A DNA stretch of 64,000 nt from Zygnema cylindricum (lineage: Eukaryota; Streptophyta; Zygnematophyceae; Zygnematales; Zygnemataceae), in contig JBBHKE010001045.1 in NCBI GenBank assembly GCA_037447655.1, positions 9,490-73,489 of the forward strand. The letters run 5' to 3'. A program made the translations under genes and the position numbers. Positions 11,707-22,696 of this stretch are shown here, one piece after another (the stretch's first letter is position 1; the number at the start of each line of letters is the position of its first letter). Under the pieces are notes generated by a model. The model saw only the letters and a list, made by a program, of their open reading frames with translations. It made no database searches and was not told the origin of the DNA.

Positions 11707-11900
11707 AGTAACCTACTAAAAATAACTTTCTGCTGAACTAAGGCAACCATGGTTCAACCACCCTCTCTATCCTTCAGTGACTACAACAAGTATGGGGGCT
11801 AGAGAGAGGAGGTGGAGGCAAGCTGTCCGTCTTATTCTTTTCCTTTTAGACAAACATATTTATACTTAGAAAATACTCTAGAAATCTATTAATTTCAACA

Positions 11901-13700
11901 CTCCCCTTATTTCCTAGTCTAATTTTAACTTCAGTTTTAGTCCACATTTTTCTGTGCAATATTTCAATTTAGGAGAGGGCACTGGTTTTGTCATCATTTC
12001 AGCCACCATTTCCTCATCAGATTTATATACAAGATTCACAATCTTATTTTCTACATTTTCCCTCACAAAACTCAATCTTATGTCCATATGCTTAGCTTTG
12101 AAATGATGTTTTCGATTAGCTGCAATTGCAATGGCAGCTTGGTTATCACAAAACACTTAATGCACTCCCTTCTTCATATACCCCAGTTCTTGCAACAAAA
12201 ACTTTACCCACATGAATTCTTTTACAGCAGAACAAGAGGCCATGTACCCAGCCTTTATAGTAGAGTGAGCCACCACCTTTTGTTGCTTACTGATCTAACA
12301 GCAAGCACCTACCCCCACATACAACACATACCCAGAAGTGCATCTTCTCATAGGTGCGACCCCATAACTGGCATCACTCCAAGTAGTGATGTTAGTGTGC
12401 TTCCCTCCCAAATGCAACCATAACTCACTTGTTCCCACTAGATATCTCATGACTCTCTTGGCTGCCTCCCAGTCTCTCTTCCTAGGATCATTAAGACTCA
12501 TACTGAGTACTCCAACTGCTGCCGATATTTTTGGCTAGGTACAGTTCATAAAATAGATTAAGCTTCCTACGACCTCTCTATAAGGGATAGATTTCATAAA
12601 CTCTCTCTCGTCTGGACTCATTTGATCGTCTAAGATCATCACTCCTCCTTCTACACTCCCATCACTTTTTTCAAGTCCATGGGAGTTTTACAAGTGTTAG
12701 CCTTTTCCATTTGGAATTTCTCTAGCATATACTTGTTGCTTTTTTCTGAGTAAGTCTGATAATCTTTTTCCCCCTATCTCTCTCTATTTTGATCCCCAAA
12801 ATCTACCTTGACTCACCTAAATTGTTCATATCAAATCTGCTTTTAAGATCTTTCTTTAGCCTATTAATATTTTCCAAGGATTTATTCAACACAAGCAGAT
12901 CATCCACATAAATTGCAATAAAAATGACACCATTCTCATCTTCAAACATATAGATATAATGATTAGAGTTGACCCGGATATATTTCAGACCAGTGAGAAA
13001 CTCATCTAGTTTCTTGTTCCACTGTCTGGGAGCCTGCTTAAGTCATACAAGGACTTTATGAGCCTGCAGACTTTGCTCTCTTCCCATTCTCCACGAATCC
13101 CTTTGGTTGCCGCATGAAGATTTCTTCCTCTAACTCACCATTGAGAAATGCGGTCTTAATATCCATCTGATGAATTTCCATTTTTTCCGCTGCTGCCAGA
13201 CTGAGGAGAATCCTTACTGATGGGAACCGAACAACTGGAGCAAACGTCTCCTCATAGTCAATCCCCTCTTTTTGGGTGAACCCATTTGCTACCAAACGAG
13301 CCTTATATCTCTCAATAGTATTATTTGTGTTCAGTTTTAGTTTGAACACCTATTTACAACTAATCGATTTTTTGTTAGGAGGACAGTTCCCTAGTTCTCA
13401 AGTATTTGCTTCCATGATAGAGGCCATCTCATCATTTATGGCTCTAATCCATCTGTCTTTCTCTGGACTAATAACTTCCTCCGAGTATGACTGAGGCTCA
13501 TCTAGGTGAGATAGCCTAGTTACCTTGTGAGCCGCTTGTTTTTCCTGGATCTTTTTGCTGCTCCTTTTCCCCCCCTCAAACTCTGAAGCTGGGATGGAGG
13601 GAAGTCTTGGATTTCTCCTTATTGTCTCATCGGCTCCCCTATCCATGGAAGTCGGTTCCGGTCCCTCCTCGCTTGTCTCTTCGATGTCCATAGGAATATG
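11901..13700 (-). pseudogene. Cop2 RNase H, RT and linker, broken
   Basis: RNase H motifs FCDNQAAIAIA and HHFKAKHMDIRL lie at 11914-12156. The preceding RNase H core (TWSDASYG) is in another frame at 12295-12501. RT is readable at 13056-13349: KARLVANGFTQKEGIDYEE and HQMDIKTAFLNGE. The YVDD region falls in a frameshifted stretch around 12890-12930. The acidic INT-RT linker at 13398-13691 ends in the IPASEFEGGKRSS motif shared by the whole group. Several frameshifts and stops make it non-functional. Confidence 0.85.
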
Positions 13701-15377
13701 TGACGTTTTCGGTGAATTGCCTATATCTTAGATCTCCCCTGAATCTGCAATCTCTGTTTCACTCATGTCCCTTCCGGAAAAGATGGAGTCCTCTTCATTT
13801 TCAGACTCAAACCTGATGCTTATGTTTTTGGTATATTTAAAAGGGTCAAATGATTTCCCTTCATCCATGGCAACTAGATGTTAGACTAGAATGATATCTC
13901 TCTTTGTTAAGTCATAGACTCTATATCCATTAACATCTTCATCATATCCTACAAAGTATCCGGGTTTTCCGTTAGCATCTAGTTTCCAGTTTTTTTTATC
14001 TGTGTCAAGACTATAAACTTGGCTAGCGAATACTTTAAGGTGAGAGATATATGGTTTCCTTTCCACCCATCTCTCATAAGGTGTCATTCCTTTATGAGCC
14101 GAGGTAAGGACTCTATTTTTAATTTAGTTGGCACTGTTCATGGCCTCTGCCCAAAATCTCTTTTCTATTTTTTTGTCGCCCAACATACTACATGCACTAT
14201 CTCATAGTGTTTGGTTTAACCTCTCAGCTACCCCATTTTGTTCCGGGTTATATGGTACAGTTTTGTGGTGCTGTACTCCCTCATCTCTTGATATTTCTCA
14301 AACTGGTTAGTGGTATATTCCCCTCCATTATCACTCCTTATCCTCTTAATGGGGTTTCATGCAACTTCTCACTCCAAGCTTTATATTATTTGAAGTAAGT
14401 TGATGTTTCAGATTTTATTTTTAGGAAGTAGACTCTAGAGTATCTTAACCAGTCATCGGTTATTGTCAACATAAACCTCTTTCCTCCAACTGAAGGCACT
14501 TTTGCATGTCCCCAGATATCTGCATGGACTAGATCTGGTACTTTCTCACCTCTTTATGTGGCGGCCTTGGGAAAGGGAAGTTTGTGAGCCTTACCTTGAG
14601 CACAACCACTACAATCATTCATCATTTCATTATCCCCAAAGTGAATGCCTTCTACTACCCCAAGCTTTTTCATTTCCCTCAACCTATCAAAATGCACATG
14701 CCCCAATCGTTTATGCCAAATCATCAACTTAGGAACACCAATATAGTAACCATACTTCTTTTCATTACTCAGGTTAAGCCTAAACATTCCTTAGCAACCC
14801 TTATCTGCTGTGAAGTAAGCTTCACCCCCATACTTAGCTTTGAAGACTCCCTTTATAGTGAAGGTATCAAACTCTTTGTCCTCTAACACTAACGTAGAGA
14901 CAAGATTTTTACTCAGCTGAGGAATGTTGAGTACATATGAGAATGTGAGTATAAAAGTCTTACTCTTTACTAAGAATTTCAAATCTACTGATCCCACTAG
15001 ATCTGTAGTAACCACTCTCCCATCCCCATACTATATTTCTATAGTAGGGATTTTCCTTAGCTTAGTGGAGAGTTTTTTGTGACGACACATATGCATAGAT
15101 GCACCTGAGTCGATGATCCATCCTTCTTGTGGAGCTTCCTGAATTTCTCCAAGGGCACACTTCAGTCTCCGAGGGATCTCCTTCTCCTCCAGACTCTCGT
15201 TTATAAGAAGCTCCCCATCCTCCTCAGACGACTCGTCCTTGGTCTCTCTCGTCACCTTTGTGACCAAAAGTGCCTTTTTCTTCCCTCCGGAAGAACCCTC
15301 GCTATGGTTCTCTTGGAGCCTCAGCTCCGATAGCTTGACACAATCTGCGATAAAGTGTCCCGATTTTTTGCAAAAAT
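13701..15377 (-). pseudogene. Cop2 integrase, protease and end of gag, broken
   Basis: Integrase pieces: TPYERWVERKP and FVGYDEDVNGYRVYD (13881-14087), then a heavily frameshifted catalytic core (14100-14550). The zinc-binding N-terminus is at 14554-14787 (MIWHKRLGHVH and CSGCAQGKAHKLP). The aspartic protease at 15031-15130 keeps WIIDSGASMHMC. Gag ends with half of a zinc knuckle (FCKKSGHFIADC) at about 15340-15372. Cop3 is inserted within the first CxxC of that knuckle. Confidence 0.85.
15373..15377. other. TSD of Cop3, left copy
   Basis: AAAAT, repeated at 22697-22701 on the other side of Cop3. Confidence 0.9.
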
Positions 15378-15511
15378 TGCAATTTTGTGTCCCCCATTGT
15401 ATCACTGAATTCAAGAAGCCTCTAAATAGCTTTTGGCTAGCCCTCTTTCAATTTGGACCACTAATATCCAAGCAGCGGAATAGACAATCTGATTGCACCC
15501 TTGTGTAGACT

Positions 15512-15564
15512 GGACCCCCCTAAGTCCACAACAAAAAGAATCACTAAAAATGCCCAACCAGGCA
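15512..15564 (-). other. leader hairpin pair, Cop3 3' LTR
   Basis: Hairpin 1 stem TGCC/GGCA (15551-15564) and a longer variant of hairpin 2 based on GGACTT/GGTCC. Confidence 0.5.
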
Positions 15565-16099
15565 ATTGATTATCAAGTGGCAAAGATGCCAATATTTATA
15601 CAAGCTTGTTGGGAGAGAGTCGGCTACTTCCTCAATCCTCTAAGTCCTAAACCCCTCTCACAACCCCTATATACTAATTTACGAACCAATCAGAAGACTC
15701 TATAGTACAGAAAGGTATTACGGCCGATGTACTTTGTGTACGGCTGGTGCACGACAAGGCCATGGAGGGGACGTCTGTCTCCTTCGGACTTGTCCTCATG
15801 CTCCTCGAGATTCCTGCTTCCCAATGATATCTTGCCACGTGTCGACTGGTCATGTCACATCCGAAAACGGCCAAGACGGCCAATCTAGGATCTCGGCGAT
15901 GATGCGGGCCGTTGGATCCAAACCAACTTTAAATGTTCGCCGTCCAAAATAACAAATGTTCGGTATATTTGTTTCGTGCGCACTAAATCCCAACTAGTTC
16001 CTATGTCCTTCATTTGTTATTCCGTTAATTGGATTAATTATGTGGCTAATGTATAATTGGCTATCAAAACCCTATGTATCCTAACGGACTACTACGTAA

Positions 16100-16173
16100 A
16101 ACCGGTAAGAGTTGACGGATACGCCTCGCTCTGTCGGTTGGAGGTTCGAGTCATGCCGGACTCAACCTTTTTG
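16100..16173 (+). other. tRNA-like module in Cop3 3' LTR
   Basis: A-box side CCGGTAAGAGTTGACGG, B-box GGTTCGAGTCA at 16143-16153, then ACTCAACC and a T5 run. Confidence 0.6.
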
Positions 16174-16377
16174 TTGACAGTGACTTAGGTCACTCTTTAG
16201 TCTTGCCTGTGGAGTTGAGGTAGCCATGGCTCCACCGCCCTCTCTCTCCTTCAGTAATTAAAACAAGTATCGGGACTAGAGAGAGAAGGTGGAGGCACGC
16301 TGCTTCTGCTTTTCTTTTAGCTATTTTAACTAATTAAGACCCAGAAAATACCTCCCTTAAATCTAGTGATTTCAACA

Positions 16378-18180
16378 CTCCCCTTATTTTCTAGTCTAAT
16401 TTCAGTTTCTCTTTTAAACCACACTTTTCTCTACAGTATTTTAACTTGGGAGATGGCACAAGTTTTGTTATCATATCAACCACCATTCCCCCATCACCCC
16501 TATACACCAGATTCACAATTGTGTTTTCAATTTTTCCCTCACAAAACTGAATCTTATATCCATATGCTTAGCCTTAAAATGATATTTTAGATTGGCTACA
16601 ATTGCAATTGCAGCCTGATTATCACAAAACACATCATGCACTCCTTTTTTCATATATCCCACTTCTTGTAATAAAGACTTGACCCACATCAACTCTTTCA
16701 CAGCAGAACAAGAAGCCAGATACTTAGCCTCTATAGTGGACTGAGCAACCACCTTTTGTTGCTTGCTGCTTCAGCAGCAAGCACATTCCCCCACATACAA
16801 CACAAACCCAGAAATGCATCTTCTCATAGGTGCATCTCCATAACCGGCATCACTCCAAGTAGTGATGTCAGCTCCCCTCCCAAGTGCAACCATTAATCTC
16901 TGGTTCCCACCAAGTATCTGATGACTCTCTTGGCTGCCTCACAGTCTCTCCTAGGATCATTAAGACGCCTACTGAGGACTCTAACTGGTGCTGCTATGTC
17001 TGGTCTAGTACAATTCATAAAGTAAATCAAGCTTCCTACAATTTTTCTGTACGGAATAGACTTCATAAACTGTCTCTCTTCTAGACTCATCTGATCATCT
17101 AGTATCATCACTCCTCCTTCCACACTCCCATTACTAACTTTCTTCAAGTCCATGGGAGTGGTACAACTGTTTGCTTTTTCTATCTGAAATTTCTCAAGCA
17201 TATTTTCGATAGCTTCTTTTTGAGTAAGTCTGATTATCCTCTTCCCCCTATCTCTTTCCATTTGAATTCCCAAAATATATTTAGCCTACCCTAAATCCTT
17301 CATGTCAAATTTGCTCATAAGATCTTTCTTTAGCTTATTGATCTTTTCTATAAACTTACTTAACACCAGCAAATCATCCACATAAATTGTAATAAAAATC
17401 ACACCATTCTCATCCTCAAACATATAAATAGAATGGTTAGAACTGTTTTTGATATATCCCAGACCGGTGAGAAACTCATCTAGTTTCTTGTTCCATTGTC
17501 AAGGAGCCTGCTTCAGTCCATATAAAGACGTTTTGAGCCTGCAGACTTTGCTCTCCTCTCCTTCCTCTACAAAAACCCTTTGGCTGCCGCATGAAGATTT
17601 CTTCCTCTATTTCAACGTTGAGGAAGGCGGTCTTGATATCCATCTGGTGAATTTCCATGTTTTCCTCTGCAGCTAGACTAAAGAGAATCCTTACAAATGG
17701 GAACCGAACCACAGGAGCAAAAGTCTCCTCACAATCTTTCCCTTCTTTTTGGGTGAACCCCTTTGCTACCAACCGAGCCTTATATCTCTCAATGGTATTA
17801 TCTGGGTTGAGCTTCAGTTTAAATACCTATTTGCATCCGATAGGTTTTCTGTCTGGAGGAATGTCTACTAGCTCCCAAGTATTCGCTTCCATGATGGAGG
17901 CCATCTCATCATTTATGGCTCTAACCCATCGGTATTTCTCCGGACTGTCCATTGCCTCCGAGTATGAGTTGGGTGAGATAGCTTTGTTACCTTGTGAGCA
18001 GCCTCTTTATCTTTTGGTCTTTTGCTGCTCCTCTGTCCTCCCTCGAAGTCTGAACGTGGAATGGAGGGAAGTCTTAGATTCCACTGCACTGTCTCATCAA
18101 CTCCCTCAGTTCTGGCTCCTCTTCCACTCTCTCCTCAAAGTGTGTAAAAATTTGAGTAGATTTCGGTATATCTCCCCCAT
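16378..18180 (-). pseudogene. Cop3 RNase H, RT and linker, broken
   Basis: RNase H end at 16513-16752 (STIEAKYLASCSAVKE, FCDNQAAIAIV, HHFKAKH variant). The middle RT-RNase H block at 16893-17273 keeps NCTRPDIAA and LTQKEAIENMLEKF. The RT core at 17476-17772 keeps HQMDIKTAFLN. The YVDD region lies in a frameshifted stretch near 17370-17400. The linker at 17830-18180 is degenerate. Confidence 0.85.
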
Positions 18181-18181
18181 C

Positions 18182-19242
18182 TTAGATCTCCTCTGAATCT
18201 GCAATCATGTTTTCACTTATGTCCGTTCTGGGAAGATTTAAGTCATCCTCACCGTCGGACTCAAAACTGATTTTGATTTTCTTAGTGTATTTGAAGGGGT
18301 CACATGACTTCCTTTTATCCATGACAACTAGGTGCTTTACCAGAATGATATCTTGTTTAGCTAAGTCAAAGACTTTATATCCCTTAACATCTTCATCGTA
18401 TCCCACAAAATATCCTGGTTTTCATTTAGCATCTAGTTTCCAGTTTTTCTTATTTGTGTCAAGACTGTAAACTTGGCTACCGAATACTTTCAAGTGAGAG
18501 ATATTCGGTTTCCTTCTAACCCATCTCTCATAAGGTGTCGTTTCTTTGACGGTTGTAGTGATAACTCTATTTTTATTGTAGTTAGCACAGTTCATGGCCT
18601 CTACCCAAAATCTTCTTCCTATTTTTTTATCTGTCAACATACTACACACACTATCTCCCAAAGTCTGGTTCAACCTCCCAGCTACCCCATTTTGTTCTGG
18701 GTTATTCGGTACAGTTTTCTGATGGTGAACTCCCTCATCTCGCTAGTATTCTTCAAACTGGTTAGAGGTGTACTCTCCCCCATTATCACTTCTTATTCTG
18801 TTAATGGGGGTTCGGTGCAACTTTTCACTCCAGGCTTGGTATTGTTTGAAGTACTTTGGTGTTTCAGACTTAATATTCAGGAAGTTGACTATAGAATATC
18901 TGGACCAATCATCAGTAATAGTCAGCATATATCTCTTCCCCCCAATTGAAGGTACTCTTGCTGGTCCCTAGATATCTGTGTGGCCCAGATCTAGTACTTT
19001 CTCACCTCTATATGTGGCAGTTTTGGGAAAGGGAAGTCTGTGAGCCTTACCTTGGGCACAGCCACTACAATCACCATCATTTCATTATCTCCAAACTGAA
19101 CTCCTTCTACCACACCCAGCTTCTTCATTTCCCTCACCTTATCAAAATGCACATGCCCCAACCGCTTATGCCATATCATCAAGCTCGGGACACCACCATA
19201 GTAAGCACTTTTCTTTTCGTTACTCAGGTTAAGCTGAAACAT
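18182..19242 (-). pseudogene. Cop3 integrase, broken
   Basis: Four blocks in different frames. 18182-18406 holds GYDEDVKGYKVFDL. 18422-18673 holds TPYERWVRRKPNISHLKVFGSQ. 18743-18928 holds ITDDWSRYS and RSDNGGEYTSNQFEEY with the second catalytic Asp. 18991-19242 holds the zinc-binding WHKRLGHVHFDKV, but its downstream CxxC is lost to a frameshift (VIVVAVPK). Confidence 0.83.
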
Positions 19243-20489
19243 TCCTTGGCTACCCTTATCTGCTGTGAATAGACTTCATATCCATACTTAGCTGTAAAGA
19301 CTCTCTTTCTAGTGAAGGTTACAAAATCCTTCTCGTCTAATATTGAATTAGACACAAGATTTTTACTCAACTGAGGAATGTAGAGCACATCTAAGAAGGT
19401 GAGTATAGAAGTCTTACCCTCCACTAAGACTTTCAAATCTATGGAACCTACTAGATCTCTGGTAACAACTCTCTCATCCACATACTCCATTTCTACCGTA
19501 GTGATCTTTGTTAACTTAGTGAAGATGTGCCTGTCACGACACATATTTATGGATGCATCTGAATTGATGATCCATCCTTCTTGTGGAGCTTCTCGAATGG
19601 CTCCAAGAGCACACTTCTGTTTTCGAGGGATCTTCTTTTCCTCAAGATTCTTGTCGAGAAGAATCTCCACATCCTTCTCCTCAGAGAACTCGTCCTTCTC
19701 AGTTTCTCCTTTTACTCGTGTGACCACAAGTGCCTTTTTCTTCCCTCCGGAAAAACCCCTTCCACGGTTTTCTTGGAGCCTCAGCTTCGATAGCTTGATG
19801 CAATCAGCAATGAAGTGTCCCGGCTTCTTGGAGAAATGACAAAAACCCTTTGGGGGCCTAGGTTCTCCTGATTCATCTATTTCTCCTTTGAAGCTGTTGT
19901 ACGGCTTCTTGCGATCCTTCCTCCACCGGTTCGTTTCGGCAGCTAGAGCTTGAAGGCTCTACCTCCTCTACGGATATCAATAGTGTTCTCCTGCACGAGT
20001 ATCATTTGGACCACGGTGTTCCACTTCCAAAAACTTTCATCCATTTCTTGCACTCGGTAAACTATGTTTTCATACTTCTCAAGTAGCTTCATGAAGAGAG
20101 TGTTAACTTTCATCTTCATTGTGCTTGTCCATCCGACACTCTCCATCTTTATATAGAGGCAAGAGAGATCATTCGAGTAATCTATCATCTTCCCTCCTTT
20201 GTTAGTATAACTACCCAACCTTTGCTCCACCTGCTGAAGCTCTTGGATGGTACTTGCTCTATAGATCTCCACTAAAGTCATCCACAACTCCTCGGCCTTG
20301 AAGATTTGAAGATGAGAGGTCGCTAAAGGTTGGGTGAGGTGCCCTTGAATGAAATGCTGGCATTCATGTTAGTGTACTCCCACATTTGAATATCGGTTTC
20401 CTCGGTCTTCACGATTAGCGCTCCCGTTGCCTTGGCAATATGAGTTAGAGGTGTTTTGTTTCCTTTCCCCCTTTCGGACATACAGCTGT
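19224..20489 (-). pseudogene. Cop3 protease and middle of gag, broken
   Basis: The protease block at 19224-19727 has WIINSDASINMC in place of WIIDSGASMHMC, so the catalytic Asp and Gly are both changed. The zinc-knuckle region at 19790-19850 is degenerate (the second Cys codon is altered). The gag core at 19943-20287 holds LGSYTNKGGKMIDYSNDL and VNTLFMKLLEKYENIVYRVQEM, matching the other gags. It continues to the SL5 insertion at 20490. Confidence 0.83.
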
Positions 20490-20623
20490 TACAATTATGT
20501 GTCCTCCATTGGACCATAGAATACAAGAAGCCTGTTGATAGTATTTAACTAACCAACTTCAAGCCACAACTAGTGGTGTCTAGGAAGGCAAAATGACTGT
20601 TTGACTGCACTCTTATGCAGCTT

Positions 20624-20675
20624 GGACTCCCGTGAGTCCGTAGCAAAAAGAATCACTGAAAACGGCCAACCAGCC
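20624..20675 (-). other. leader hairpin pair, SL5
   Basis: Hairpin 1 stem GGC/GCC with loop TGGTTG (20664-20675), and hairpin 2 GGACTC/GAGTCC (20624-20639). Confidence 0.55.
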
Positions 20676-21205
20676 AATAAGTTATGAGCCAGTAAAAATG
20701 CCAATTTGTACAAACTCTCAAAGGGAGAGGTGACTACCTACCAAAATTTTTTAAGTCCTAATTCCCTCTAATAACTTCTATCTACTGAAGTACGGACCAA
20801 TCAGATTACTGTACCGTACCAAAAAGTACTAATGCTGTGTACCTTTTGTACGACATATGTAGGACAAGGCTATTAAGTGGATGCGTGTCCGTTTTCACTC
20901 ATCCGTACGTTCCTCGAAATTCCCTTGACCAAATGTCATCTCTCCACGTGGCTTCAGGTCATGCCACGTCACAAAACGCCAAAGTGACCATTCCGGAATC
21001 TCGGCGAAGATGTATGCTGTTGGATAAGAACTAGCATTAAATGTCGTGCGTCGAAACAAATGTCACATTCATTTGTTTCGTGCGGGATTTTGTCCGCACT
21101 GAATTTAACCTGTTCTATAATGTTACATTCACATTTGCGTTAATCGGATTATGGGACGTAACATACTTTAAATATGAGTCACACCCTATATACTCCAGCG
21201 AATAT

Positions 21206-21286
21206 CTACGACAGACTGGTTAGAGCGGACGGCTACGCCACGCTCTACCGGTCGGGGGTTCGAGTCCTGTTGGACTCAACCTTTTT
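21206..21286 (+). other. tRNA-like module in SL5
   Basis: The best preserved copy. GACTGGTTAGAGCGG resembles a tRNA D-arm and A-box, GGTTCGAGTCC at 21257-21267 fits the pol III B-box consensus, and ACTCAACC plus T5 follows at 21275-21286. Confidence 0.7.
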
Positions 21287-21492
21287 GTAGAGAGTGACTT
21301 AAGGTCACTCTCTAACCTTGTCTATGGAGCTGAGGCAGCCATGGCTCCATCACTCTCTCTCTCCTTCAGTGACTACAACAAGTATGGGGGTAAGAGAGAA
21401 GAGATGAAGACAAGCTGCTTGCATGTTCTTTTTTCCGTAAATATATTAAGACCTAGAAAATAACAAATAAAACTATTTATTTCAACAGCTAT

Positions 21493-21703
21493 CCCCATCG
21501 TCTGTCTCCTCCGTTGGAGTAGATGCTGCTGCAGAAACCTCACTCCATCAAGCCTTGGTGGAATCCCTTGAGATTGTCGTTTCACTCGTCTACTAACGAT
21601 ACCCCAGTATCGTTTTTCACATAATGCCCATGTCATCATGGCTTCCCAGTAAATGAACCCAGATGCGTTGAAAATGGGCACCGTAGAGGGTGGGCCCCTA
21701 ACC
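21493..21703 (-). pseudogene. Cop3 gag N-terminus
   Basis: Reads VRGPPSTVPIFNASGFIYWE from the primer-binding site onward, then a Pro/Gly/Arg-rich segment (GIPPRLDGVRF) typical of this group. The upstream start ATG in the LTR is followed by an in-frame stop. Confidence 0.8.
21689..21703 (-). other. Cop3 primer-binding site
   Basis: GGTTAGGGGCCCACC on the minus strand, 14 of 15 bases complementary to the initiator tRNA-Met anticodon arm, directly after the LTR end. Confidence 0.8.
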
Positions 21704-21837
21704 TGCAATTATGTGTCCCCCATTGGATCACTAAATTCAATAAGCCTCTTGATAGATTTTGGCTAGCCCTCTTTCAATTTGGATCAGTGTTACCCAAGCA
21801 GGCAAATAGAGAATCTGACCGCACCCTTGTGTAGTCT

Positions 21838-21890
21838 GGACTCCCCCGAGTCCACAACAAAAAAAATCACTGAAAATGCCCAACCAAGCA
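21838..21890 (-). other. leader hairpin pair, Cop3 5' LTR
   Basis: Hairpin 1 TGCTTGGTTGGGCA (21877-21890, one G-U pair) and hairpin 2 GGACTC/GAGTCC (21838-21853). Confidence 0.55.
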
Positions 21891-22417
21891 ATTGATTATC
21901 AAGTGGCAAAAATGCCAATATTTATACAAGCTTATTGGGAGAGAGGTGGCTACTTCCTCAATCCTATAAGTCCTAAACCCCTCTCACAACCCCTATCTAC
22001 TGATGTACGAACCAATCTGAAAACTGTATAGTACAGAAAGGTAGTACGGCCGATGTACTTTCTGTACGTCTGGTGTACGACAAGGCTATGGTGGGGACGT
22101 CTGTCTCCTTCGGACTTGTCCTCATGCTCCCCGGGATTCCCTCTTCCGAATGATATCTTGCCACGTGTCGACAGGTCATGTCACATCCGAAAACCGCCAA
22201 GACCGCCATTATAGGATCTCGCCGATGATGCGGGTGGTTGGAACCAAACCAGCTATTAATGTTTGCCGTCCAAAATAACAAATGTCCGGTATATTTGTTT
22301 CGTGCGCACTAAATCCCAACCTATGTCTTTAATTTGTTTTCCCATTTATAAGATTAATGATGTAGCTTATGTTTAAATGGCTATCAAAACCCTATTTATC
22401 CTAATGGATTACTACGA

Positions 22418-22492
22418 GAGACCGGTAAGCGTTGACGGCTACACCTCTCTCTGCCGGTCAGAGGTTCGAGTCTGCCAGACTCAACCTTTTTG
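22418..22492 (+). other. tRNA-like module in Cop3 5' LTR
   Basis: A-box side CCGGTAAGCGTTGACGG, B-box GGTTCGAGTCT at 22463-22473, ACTCAACC and T5 follow. A telo-box-like AAACCCTA lies about 30 bp upstream. Confidence 0.6.
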
Positions 22493-22696
22493 TTGAGAGT
22501 GACTTAGGTCACTTTTTAGTCCTACCTATGGAGCTGAGGCAGCCATGGCTCCATCGCCCTCTCTCTCCTTCAGTGACTACAACAAGTATGGGGACTAGAG
22601 AGAGAAGGTGGAGGCAGGCTGCCTGTGCTTTTCTTTTAGCTATTTTAACTAATTAAGACCTAGAAAATACCTCCCCTAAATGTAGTGATTTCAACA

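Larger units (their letters stand above)
10864..11900 (-). repeat. Cop2 3' LTR
   Basis: TGCAATTGTG at 10864 to TTTCAACA at 11900, followed by the polypurine tract at 11901-11908. The gag start codon is mutated (ACG for ATG). Confidence 0.9.
15378..16377 (-). repeat. Cop3 3' LTR
   Basis: TGCAATTTTG to GATTTCAACA, followed by the polypurine tract at 16378-16385. On the minus strand ATG, then GGGGACACAAAATTGCA, is the gag start. G-box CCACGTGTCGAC near 15836; CCAAT box near 15687; TATATA near 15670. Confidence 0.9.
20490..21487 (-). mobile_element. SL5, solo LTR in Cop3 gag
   Basis: 998 bp from TACAATTATG (expected TG, mutated to TA) to ATTTCAACA. The TSD is GCTGT at 20485-20489 and GCTAT at 21488-21492, one mismatch. 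Gag is collinear with Cop2 gag when SL5 is removed. Confidence 0.87.
15378..22696 (-). mobile_element. Cop3, full-length copia element inside Cop2
   Basis: LTR 15378-16377, internal 16378-21703 (with SL5 at 20490-21487), LTR 21704-22696, and TSD AAAAT. Without SL5 it is about 6.3 kb. The LTRs are 1000 and 993 bp and clearly paired, but with many differences, so the insertion is old. All structural landmarks are present; the polyprotein is broken by stops and frameshifts. Confidence 0.93.
21704..22696 (-). repeat. Cop3 5' LTR
   Basis: 993 bp, TGCAATTATG to GATTTCAACA. Paired with 15378-16377. The right TSD AAAAT follows. Confidence 0.92.

Noticed and set aside
21206-21286. Functional tRNA gene
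   Set aside because: A-box and B-box words are present, but the acceptor stem and parts of the T-arm do not pair, and the segment recurs in every LTR at the same place.
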